From an uncultured Acidimicrobiaceae bacterium (GTDB lineage Bacteria > Actinomycetota > Acidimicrobiia > Spongiisociales > SHLN01): 64,000 nucleotides of DNA. The stretch covers positions 1-64,000 of the forward strand of contig CAMYMH010000018.1 of the NCBI GenBank assembly GCA_947259275.1, given 5' to 3'. Position 1 is the stretch's first letter. Each line of letters starts with the position of its first letter. The notes beneath the pieces were generated by a model. The model was not told where the DNA came from, did no database searches, and worked only from the letters and a program-made list of their open reading frames with translations. A program made the position numbers and the translations under genes. Positions 38,361 to 46,707 of this stretch are shown piece after piece.

Positions 38361-41300
38361 TACCGACTCCGGATCTCATCAAGCGTCGGGCACGGATCGA
38401 TGCGGTAGGTCTCGCACTCTTGGCTTGTGAACGACCGGCGCAGTCGATCGCGGGTCTCACTCAGGAACTCCTCGGTCGACAGAGAAATGGTTCCTATGCC
38501 ACCCGAGGTCGTCCCGACCACTATGTTCAGATCGTCCAGCCAGTGAACGTCGGCCACGTTGGGCAGACCCATCTGCTGGACGACGCTTCCCGTTGCGACG
38601 TCAACGACTCGCAGACTTGCAAGGTCGGCGATAGCCAGCTTCGACCCGTCACTGTTGAAGGCAACGCTCAGAACGCGGGTTTCGGTGGTGATCGAGGCGA
38701 CTTCCTCCCAAGTGTCCGTATCGGTCACGACGACCGACAGAAAGTTGCGAACGCTGGCAACACTCCCACGATCCGGCGAGACTTCGATGTCGGACACGAT
38801 TCTGTCGAGCCGGTAGAGGACCTCGCCGGTGCGCAGGTCATAGGCAACGCCGCTGTCATTGAAGCCGCCGAAGATCCAAGACTCTCCGCTCACCGATCTA
38901 CCCCCAAAGCGCTCGGAGGAGCGATATGGGTCCTGGGCGCTTGGCTCCTCGTCCGGACCACTCGACGCCACCAGGTCCCCGGTTTCGGCATCGAAGGCTC
39001 GGAAATGCCCTGTGAATTGGGGCAACGCGCCTTGAAGTTCAAACCCGTAGGCAAGGACCTTGTCGCCATTGGGAGAAATGAGTACGCGGTAGTTCGGGGG
39101 CCCGCTGGCTTCGGCACAAAATCGATTGCCAGTGCTCGGGTCGGTCTCGCGTTCACAGTCAAACAACACGACCGACTCGCCCGTTGACGGATCCCATATG
39201 ACACCAGTCGTTGACAGCCGCCCCTGGGTGGCAGAGTTGCCAACGAGGACAGCGCCGAGGTCGGTCAAGACAAACTTGCCGTTGGGGAGACCGTGCTCCA
39301 CGGCCAAACCCTCCACAGGTTCGCCTACCAGCTCGCCGGTTGAACGATCGACGAACTGAGAGGCAATCGACTCCGAGTTCGGATCGCTGGTCGTAACCAT
39401 GCCCACGAGCTCGGGTCCAACCACGAAGCTGTTGAGTGTCCTGAAATCGTCATCGGCGAATGTGAACCCGCGCAAATCTCCGGAGATGTCCACACCAACC
39501 GGAGCCTCGCTCATGTCCCAGATCTTCACACCCGGCTCGTCACCGGTCGTATAGAGCAGTTGCGTCTCAGGGTTGTAGGAGGAGGAGATGAGGGGGCCTG
39601 TCGGGAGCCGATGGAGCAGCCGGTTGGTCGCCAGGTCGTAGACGAAGCTGTAGCGCGCGTCGGTTCCGACCACGCCGAGCCGCCCGTCTCTCGTGACTGT
39701 GACCGCGGGCATCCTGGGGGCGTCTGTCCCGTTATAGAGAACGTCCATCGTGTCTCCGCTAGCTGCGTCTACGATCCAAGCGCTGAACGCGGTGCCGCCG
39801 GTGGCGGTCGTCGAGTGTCCGAGCAGGTATCTGTCACCGGTCGGGTAGACATCCCCAAACCCCGTCGCCCCAGATCGAGAACGTGGTTCGAATGTCTCAG
39901 CTTCGAACGTGTAAATCACCCCCTGAAAGGAGGTGACATGAAGGGCGCCTGTGTCATCGAAGCGGGGGCGCAGAGCAACAGTGGCTTCCGGCACGTCCAG
40001 CGTCGCGACCCGGGCCCAAGTGGCCGTCTCGAAGACATCAATCCACGTATTTCCACTGCCGCGGTCACACCCACCGCCGCTCGATACGACCAGGAACCTT
40101 CCGTCGGGTGACCATTCCGGATGCCAGATCGTGGAGCATTCGTCGTAGGGGATCGTGTGCAGGGCTTCGCCAGTGTCGGCGTGGAGGATGACGACTCGGG
40201 CGAAGAGATCGTCCGCCTCCTCGGTCTGGAACGGATTGAGGAAGGATGTGCTGTCAACAATCAGCAGCGCCACGCGACCGTCGGGACCTATCGCTGGGAA
40301 GTCAAAGAAATCAACCGTGTCCTCTTCCACATATGTCCAGATCGGTTCACCGTTGGTCGCGTCCATCAGCACCAGTTCCCGCGGCCCGTCGAAATAGGCA
40401 AAGCGGGTGGCGTCTGGTGACAGATCGGAGTGCCAGAAGCCTCCATAATCCCACTCGTCGACCAGACGGTTGGCATCGCCAGCCCGCCATAGGGCATTGA
40501 GCACCTCAAGAGGAGGATCCTCGTCGGTGGGCGAACTATCGATTGAGTGAAGAGCGAGGAGCGTCGCGAGTTCCGGATCCTTGTCGAGCGCTGCCACTGC
40601 GGACGCAGCGAACTCGCGCGCAGTCGCCAGCTGCGCGTTCAGGTCCGCTCGACCAGCCTCATCATTGGCCCGTTCAGCTTCCTGGTTGGCACGTTCGGCT
40701 TCGGTCTTAGCGGTATCGGCGTTCTCCCTAGCGTCGTTGCGCTGGCCGATAGCAAACACTCCGGCGACAATCGCTGCGATCGCCAGGACCGTAACCGCGA
40801 TACCGGCGGCCCAGGCGGTGCGCACCGTGCGCCGGTGTTGGCGCACCTCCTCCGACGCGAGCTCGTCCTTCGGCACTCCCCTAATCGCGGAGGCCACATC
40901 AGCAAGCGCAGAGGAGAACTCCGGATTCTTGAGATCTAGGTTCTCGTCACCCCGGGCAAACCGCAGGTCCACCCAGCGGGGTTCTCCATCAAAAACACCG
41001 TGCAGAGCCGGGGGCACTGATGATCCTGCTACGTCACCATCATTCCAAGTGAATTCCCCATCGGTAACGACGGGCAGGATCCGGCCGGAATCCTTGTTAG
41101 CAACCCAATGCTCGATCTCCTTACCCACCCACTCCGAAGAAGCCGCATCGGGAGACAGGAGCAACACAAACCAACCCGAGTCGTCCAGGGCCTCGGCAAT
41201 CGAACTCCACAAATGCGGGTTGGCCGCCAGCGAGGACTCGTCTCGGAAGATCCGCACCGCTCGCCGTTTCCACCATGGTTTGGCGAACCGCTGCAACCCG

Positions 41301-41410
41301 GCCTGCAATCGGGGAGCCAACAAGTCATCGGCGGCGTGACTGTAGGAAATGAACCCGTCATAGGTCGTCGGAACCTGAAGCTCAACCGTGCCGCGCTCAG
41401 CAATATCCAT
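38360..41410 (-). CDS. TIR-TM-coiled coil-beta-propeller protein, paralog 4
   Basis: Same architecture; tail CETYRIDPCPTLDEIRSR; stop TAG overlaps paralog 3 GTG (TAGTG). ATG at 41410 preferred; in-frame ATG at 41434 also possible. Confidence 0.92.
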   Translation of the reverse strand: MDIAERGTVELQVPTTYDGFISYSHAADDLLAPRLQAGLQRFAKPWWKRRAVRIFRDESSLAANPHLWSSIAEALDDSGWFVLLLSPDAASSEWVGKEIEHWVANKDSGRILPVVTDGEFTWNDGDVAGSSVPPALHGVFDGEPRWVDLRFARGDENLDLKNPEFSSALADVASAIRGVPKDELASEEVRQHRRTVRTAWAAGIAVTVLAIAAIVAGVFAIGQRNDARENADTAKTEAERANQEAERANDEAGRADLNAQLATAREFAASAVAALDKDPELATLLALHSIDSSPTDEDPPLEVLNALWRAGDANRLVDEWDYGGFWHSDLSPDATRFAYFDGPRELVLMDATNGEPIWTYVEEDTVDFFDFPAIGPDGRVALLIVDSTSFLNPFQTEEADDLFARVVILHADTGEALHTIPYDECSTIWHPEWSPDGRFLVVSSGGGCDRGSGNTWIDVFETATWARVATLDVPEATVALRPRFDDTGALHVTSFQGVIYTFEAETFEPRSRSGATGFGDVYPTGDRYLLGHSTTATGGTAFSAWIVDAASGDTMDVLYNGTDAPRMPAVTVTRDGRLGVVGTDARYSFVYDLATNRLLHRLPTGPLISSSYNPETQLLYTTGDEPGVKIWDMSEAPVGVDISGDLRGFTFADDDFRTLNSFVVGPELVGMVTTSDPNSESIASQFVDRSTGELVGEPVEGLAVEHGLPNGKFVLTDLGAVLVGNSATQGRLSTTGVIWDPSTGESVVLFDCERETDPSTGNRFCAEASGPPNYRVLISPNGDKVLAYGFELQGALPQFTGHFRAFDAETGDLVASSGPDEEPSAQDPYRSSERFGGRSVSGESWIFGGFNDSGVAYDLRTGEVLYRLDRIVSDIEVSPDRGSVASVRNFLSVVVTDTDTWEEVASITTETRVLSVAFNSDGSKLAIADLASLRVVDVATGSVVQQMGLPNVADVHWLDDLNIVVGTTSGGIGTISLSTEEFLSETRDRLRRSFTSQECETYRIDPCPTLDEIRSR

Positions 41411-41553
41411 CAGCCACTCGTGGCCAGTACCCAATTAAGGGCAAGGCCGGAGCCTTGGATAACCGATGAACTGGCAACGGACTGCGGACATTCCCCATAC
41501 ATAATCGCTTCCTCGTCCTTACGCGAACCTACTGGAAACTTGGCATGTCGGCC

Positions 41554-44481
41554 TCACACTTCGCTTACGGCCTGTAAATCGCCGCCAGCGCGGCGGCGCA
41601 GCACATAGAGCGGCATATCCCCGAATTGCTTGGCGGTTGGCATATGTCCGACGTACTGGCACTCGAAACTGTCGATTTCGGAGAGCATCGCCAAGGCCGC
41701 GAAGGCATGGGTGGTGTAGATCTCGCCCTCGGGGGTACGGGGCTCAATTCGGGCCGCCTCGGTCAATCCGACACCGAAGAACAGGTCGCTCTCCGCAATC
41801 GGGTCCCATCCCTCAAACACCGGGGCGGCGTGGGCGGCCACCCGCAACCCGCGTAGCTGCGAAAGCCCAGCCTTCTCTGTGTGGATAGCCTGGCCGGCGG
41901 CGACCAGGTCGAGGGCGCACTCGGCGGCGGCGGCCACATCGTCGAACACCAGGCTGATGCCATCCCCCCAGGTCCGGCCAGACAGCAGCTGGTCACGGAA
42001 CGGCTGGATGTGGTCGGCCAGCTGCTTCATCACGACTTCTTGGAACGCCACGAGTTGGGCGTCGGAGAGCTTGGAAAAGCCGGCGAAGTCGGCGAAGACA
42101 ATGGCCCGCACCTGCCGTTGATGGGCTGCCGGTGGGGTGGGGCCTCCCGCGGACTCGCCGGCCGGTACTGAGATGATGGAGGAGGGTGCTCCGGTGTGAG
42201 ACCAATGGGCCACGTCAACGGCGGTGCCGGCGGTGGCAGCCGGTTCGTTTCCGTCCCAGACGGCTACCTGATGAGCATCGGTCTGCAGAAACTGCGCCCG
42301 CAGGAGCGCATCACCCATGGCCACCCGGGCGCAGTAGTCGAACAGCACCGGGTCGTCGAGGTATTCACCCGTCGTCGCCAGCTCGACCGACTCGGCCTGC
42401 GCCAGGCACTCCTCAAAACGCTCGACCCAGTCACCGCCCGCTGTCACCACCGAGGTCCGAACAAACTCCTCCTGGGGAAACGGCAGCACCACGTTGAGCT
42501 CGGCGCCCCGTGCCAGTAAAGCCTCCGCCGCCAGGATGTCGGCCCCGGCCGCCAATGACCCGAACCCGATTCCGACTCCCAACTCTTCGAAGCTGGCGTC
42601 CAGTTCGGACCGCACTCGCTCCTCCTCCTCAGCCGGGAAGCGGCCCTTCTGTCCCTCGGGAAGGATGCGGTGGCCGCAGAAGTGGACAACGGTTGGGTTG
42701 CGAATGGGAGCGAGTATCTCTGTGTCGATCCCCTTCAGCTCACACACCAGCGTGAGCTGCTTGAGAGTGGTGGCCCGTTGGGAAAGGAGGCCTTCTCCCG
42801 CCTCGGCGGCGGTGACGAGGGCCCCCCGGGCCCGGTCCATGTCGTCCAGAATCAACGCGGCTTCGGCTTCGGTCGAGGCGTCCCAGTAGCCATGGCCCTG
42901 CAGGCTGTCGCTGGCGAGGGCCTGGTCGGCCAACTTGGCGGCCCGCTCGGTATCGCCGGCCAGCAACCACATGGTGGCGGCGTTGGCGGCGTGATAGGCC
43001 GAATCGGTGTTAAGGAAAGCCGTCTCGTACCCCCGGGCCGACCGTTCCGCCCACTCCCGGCGACGATCGGGCTGGGCCAACGCCTCGTCCTTGTCCAGAC
43101 GCGCCAAGAGCACGGTGAGGTCCTCGGCCAGCTGGGGAGCCAGCGTCGCGGGGTCGAGTGTGTCGAGGCCGAACTGCTCATACCGCCGCCGGGCCTGAGA
43201 CGTAGCACCGGCCCGAGCCAGCGCCAGAACCGCTAGATAGCGGGTGACCGGGGCGGCTCGCCCGCGTTCAATCTGGCCGGCGGCGAAGTCATAGGCCTGC
43301 AGGTAGTGGCCCCGGCGGATGAGATCACGCAGATCGTCCGGCAGGTCGGCTTCGGTCTCCGAGTCGCCCTCGTCGAGGCCCACCCGGGCCCGGAAGGTGT
43401 TGGTGTCGTAGACGCTGACCGTTGTCGGGGTCAGCGCCCGCACGGTGGCGCTGCGTACCGTTCCAAGAATGGAGGCGAGCTCACCGAAGTACCGACCCGG
43501 GCCCAACTCGGCGACCCGCACTTGCTCGCCGGCGGGACCGTTCTTCAAGACTTCGACCCGCCCGTCTTCTATCCAGTAGATGGCCGAAGCCCGGGTTCCT
43601 TGCTCCACGATGATGTCACCCGGCCCAAAGTTGAGAATCTGCACCTCGTCGTCGAGCTCGGTGGGGGCCGGCTCATACTCGCTCAGCGCCGGATCGTGCA
43701 GGAGGATGCGCTCTTCCAGGTCAATCAGCTCGGGCCACGGCTCGATGCCGAGCTCGTCCCCCAGCCGGGCTCGCAGATCTTTGAACGCGGCCAACGCTTC
43801 GGCCTGGCGACCGGAGCGATAGAGGGCGAGCATGAGGAGCTCCCATAAACGCTCCCGGAATGGGAAGGACTCGACCAGGCCGAACAATTCACCGGCCACC
43901 TGGTCGTGGCCGCCGTCGGCCAGGGTGGCGTCCATCAACGACTCCACGGCTTGTAGGCGTTCTTCTTCGAGCTGGCGGGCTGCTTGCTCGGCGAACTCGA
44001 ACTCCCGCAGATCAGAAAGAGCCGGACCGCGCCACTGGGCCAGGGCCTGGCGATAGCTCTCGCAGGCCTGGCTGGCGTGGCCGAGCGTGTGGAGCTGACG
44101 AGCCCTCCGCGACTGGACCCGGAACCGGTTCAGATCGGTGTTGGCGGCTGGAATCTCGAGCCGGTAGCCGCCCGACTCGGTGACGATGAGATCTTCTCCC
44201 ACGGCGTCCCGCAGACGGTTGACGGCCGTGTGCAGAGCGGCCTCGGGCCGAGTTAGCTCCTGGTCCCCCCAGAGGGCGTCCACGATCGCGTCGATCGGAA
44301 CCATGTTCGGAGCCCGGATCGCCAGCAGAGCCAGGAGGCCACGGGGTTTGGCGCCCGGCAACGCGAGTACCTCTCCCGATGTGTCCACCAGCTCGAGCGA
44401 CCCGAGCATTCGCAGGTCCACAACGGTCACCACCCTATCGAAACCCGGTTGGGTAGAGCTGGACGGTGCGTCTGCCACCAT
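41554..44481 (-). CDS. Multidomain regulator: SARP-type wHTH + BTAD + cNMP-binding + TPR-like + putative SLOG/Rossmann + class III nucleotide cyclase
   Basis: LRMLGSLELVD...KPRGLLALLAIRA (wHTH); BTAD helical region; IIVEQGTRASAIYWIEDGRVEVLKNG...GPGRYFGELASILGTVRSATVRA (cNMP); VHFCGHRILP...GFGSLAAGADILAAEALLARGAELNVVLPF (SLOG-like); AIVFADFAGFSKLSD...TWGDGISLVFDD...GVGLTEAARIEP (cyclase). Confidence 0.85.
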   Translation of the reverse strand: MVADAPSSSTQPGFDRVVTVVDLRMLGSLELVDTSGEVLALPGAKPRGLLALLAIRAPNMVPIDAIVDALWGDQELTRPEAALHTAVNRLRDAVGEDLIVTESGGYRLEIPAANTDLNRFRVQSRRARQLHTLGHASQACESYRQALAQWRGPALSDLREFEFAEQAARQLEEERLQAVESLMDATLADGGHDQVAGELFGLVESFPFRERLWELLMLALYRSGRQAEALAAFKDLRARLGDELGIEPWPELIDLEERILLHDPALSEYEPAPTELDDEVQILNFGPGDIIVEQGTRASAIYWIEDGRVEVLKNGPAGEQVRVAELGPGRYFGELASILGTVRSATVRALTPTTVSVYDTNTFRARVGLDEGDSETEADLPDDLRDLIRRGHYLQAYDFAAGQIERGRAAPVTRYLAVLALARAGATSQARRRYEQFGLDTLDPATLAPQLAEDLTVLLARLDKDEALAQPDRRREWAERSARGYETAFLNTDSAYHAANAATMWLLAGDTERAAKLADQALASDSLQGHGYWDASTEAEAALILDDMDRARGALVTAAEAGEGLLSQRATTLKQLTLVCELKGIDTEILAPIRNPTVVHFCGHRILPEGQKGRFPAEEEERVRSELDASFEELGVGIGFGSLAAGADILAAEALLARGAELNVVLPFPQEEFVRTSVVTAGGDWVERFEECLAQAESVELATTGEYLDDPVLFDYCARVAMGDALLRAQFLQTDAHQVAVWDGNEPAATAGTAVDVAHWSHTGAPSSIISVPAGESAGGPTPPAAHQRQVRAIVFADFAGFSKLSDAQLVAFQEVVMKQLADHIQPFRDQLLSGRTWGDGISLVFDDVAAAAECALDLVAAGQAIHTEKAGLSQLRGLRVAAHAAPVFEGWDPIAESDLFFGVGLTEAARIEPRTPEGEIYTTHAFAALAMLSEIDSFECQYVGHMPTAKQFGDMPLYVLRRRAGGDLQAVSEV

Positions 44482-44528
44482 GCCGAACAGTGTGGGTTGA
44501 CAGCCTCACGAACCGCTAACAGCTGGGG

Positions 44529-45530
44529 TTAGCCGGGGACCTGCAACTCCTTTCGCACCGAGGATTTGAGCAGGTCAGGGGCGAATGAGCCATCCAGGGC
44601 ATTGTGCTGGAGCTGTCGTAGTTCGTCGACGCTCAACCTGTGCACGTCATGGGCCAGCCAAAGCTCGCTGGTGAGATCGGTGCTGAAGTAGGCGGGGTCG
44701 TCGGTGTTGATGGTCACGGTGACGCCGGCGTTGATCAGCCGACGGATCGGGTGAGCTTCGACGCTCGGTGCCACCCTTAGCAGCACGTTCGACGTCATCG
44801 ACACCTCGAGCGGGATGCCGTGCTCGGCCAAATAGTCGACCAGGGCGGGGTCTTCAATCGAGCGGACGCCATGGCCGATGCGATCGGCTCCCAAGGCGCG
44901 GATGGCTCCCCACACACTCTCGGCCCCAACCGTTTCTCCGGCATGGGGAACCGAGCCGAGACCGGCCGCCTTCGCCTTCTCGAACGAGGCCGCGAACCAT
45001 TCGGCGGGATAACCGACTTCGGGTCCCCCCAAACCCAGCGCCACAACACCATCGGGCGCAGACGGTCCCGTGATCAGGTCGGCAGTGAAGCCGAGGTCGG
45101 GATCTTCGAGCTCGCGGGGGATGTCGCAGATCCAGGACAGCTCGACGCCGTGATCCAGGCGAGCCCGCCGGCGCCCTTCGTTGAGCCCGTCCACATACTC
45201 GGCCATCTCCAGGCCGCGCCGGTGGTGGTTGAAGGGGGTGGTGGTGACCTCGACGTACCGCACGTTCTGCGCAGCCAGTTCCTCAGCAAGGGTGGTGGTT
45301 GCCGTCACGAAATCCTCGCCATCGTTGAGCACCTCGAGGCCCTGGATGAAGAGCCGCAAGAAGTCGTCGAAGCTCTCGAAGCGGTATTGCGTCGTTAGCT
45401 CCTCGGCCGAGCCCACTCCGAGATCGACGTCGTGACGTTTGGCCAAGTCCAACATGGTGGCCGGTCGCAGCGAGCCCTCGAGGTGCAGGTGCAGCTCTAC
45501 CTTCGGCAGTGCGGCGATTAGGTCCGGCAT
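44529..45530 (-). CDS. add: Adenosine deaminase
   Basis: LPKVELHLHLEGSLRP; SVPHAGETVG; DRIGHGVRSIEDP; TINTDDPAYF. Confidence 0.93.
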   Translation of the reverse strand: MPDLIAALPKVELHLHLEGSLRPATMLDLAKRHDVDLGVGSAEELTTQYRFESFDDFLRLFIQGLEVLNDGEDFVTATTTLAEELAAQNVRYVEVTTTPFNHHRRGLEMAEYVDGLNEGRRRARLDHGVELSWICDIPRELEDPDLGFTADLITGPSAPDGVVALGLGGPEVGYPAEWFAASFEKAKAAGLGSVPHAGETVGAESVWGAIRALGADRIGHGVRSIEDPALVDYLAEHGIPLEVSMTSNVLLRVAPSVEAHPIRRLINAGVTVTINTDDPAYFSTDLTSELWLAHDVHRLSVDELRQLQHNALDGSFAPDLLKSSVRKELQVPG

Positions 45531-45536
45531 GCCGGT

Positions 45537-45921
45537 TCAGTCGAGTTCGACCGGGTCGCCCACCCGAATGATGCCGCCTTCGACGATGGTGCCAGTCACG
45601 CCGGCGAGTTCCACCAGCGCAGCAGTCACCGATCACCGAAACCACCACCTCCCCAAGCCGGATAGTGGCTCCCGGTTCCCGATTGAACCGGCCCTCCGAA
45701 ATCGTTATCTGACGACGGGTCGAGCCCGAAGGGATCTCGCTGCCCCATTTGGCGGCTACCTCGCCGAGCTCCTCGTCACTCACGATGGTGATCTGGCGGC
45801 GCGACCCGAACTTGCGATCCCCCACCAGGCCCTGGCCGGCGATCGCCTCGACCTCGTCGACTCCCCGGACGGGCTCGGGCCAGCCGGCCTCGGCGACGTG
45901 GATTCCGGATACGTGTGCCAT
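45537..45921 (-). pseudogene. MOSC-domain protein with a frameshift near its middle
   Basis: Frame 1: MAHVSGIHVAEAGWPEPV...GDRKFGSRRQITIVSDEEL...GEVVVSVIGD; frame 2 resumes TAALVELAGVTGTIVEGGIIRVGDPVELD*. Span 385 nt = 3n+1. Confidence 0.7.
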
Positions 45922-45970
45922 GGCGAAGCAGTGTAGGGAGGCGGTGAAGAAAGGCTGGTCTGGCCGTCGC

Positions 45971-46666
45971 CTACTCCGCCTGCCGGTGATAGGCGTGGTC
46001 GAGGAGGTGGAACAGAGCACTCACCATCGCCAACTGCTCGAGAGCTCGCTCGGGGCTGTCACGATGCAGCAGCTCATGGCGCTTGGGGCTCTCGATCCCC
46101 TCCACCACCCCCATGAACAGCAGCCGCAGGCCCTCCTGCTCGGTCTCGCCCGCCTTCCCATCCTGGACAGCGAGGGCGATCGGCGGCGGTTCTCCCGACA
46201 GGGCCTGAGCCATCAACTCGCTCCCCGAGGCCTCGATCCCGCTCTGGCGGCTCACTCGATGCTCGAGCGCCAGCAATCCCTGCAGCACTGCCTCGGAATA
46301 GGAACCGGCGCCGAACAGAGTGGCGGCGGCGGCAATCACCTCGGCATGGAGGTCCGGGAGACCCAGGCTGGGGGCCTCGTGCGACCGGGGCGGCAGGGCT
46401 CCTTCCCAGAAGACGTCGGTGTGGCTGGGCGACGCGAGGTCGTAGACCTTGATATCCGCCGCCACCAGGCGGGTGCTGGTCCCGGCGGCGTCTGAGTACT
46501 CGACAACATCACCGCGGGAGATGGGAGCGCTCACCGGGAACAGGCCCCGGTAGGCATCGATGTGGGCCTCGACCTGGCGGTGTTTCTCCGCCGAGGTGCC
46601 CGGATTGTTGACCACCGTCACCGTCCTCTTCTCGAGGTCGGACAAGGCAGCAGGCAACCGCTTCAT
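45971..46666 (-). CDS. TIGR02391/Hypoth_Ymh-like protein
   Basis: LHAEVIAAAATLFGAGSYSEAVLQGLLALEHRVSRQSG...GLRLLFMGVVEGIESPKRHELLHRD...QLAMVSALFHLLDHA. Confidence 0.6.
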   Translation of the reverse strand: MKRLPAALSDLEKRTVTVVNNPGTSAEKHRQVEAHIDAYRGLFPVSAPISRGDVVEYSDAAGTSTRLVAADIKVYDLASPSHTDVFWEGALPPRSHEAPSLGLPDLHAEVIAAAATLFGAGSYSEAVLQGLLALEHRVSRQSGIEASGSELMAQALSGEPPPIALAVQDGKAGETEQEGLRLLFMGVVEGIESPKRHELLHRDSPERALEQLAMVSALFHLLDHAYHRQAE

Positions 46667-46707
46667 GTCACGAACCTACCAAACGCGGGTACGGCCTTGC
46701 TCTTGAA

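Noticed and set aside
29426-44481. Canonical Thoeris system
   Set aside because: No SIR2-SLOG ThsA or TM-macro ThsA is visible; TIR proteins are large and membrane-anchored with propellers. Only a conceptual similarity (TIR plus possible SLOG) remains.
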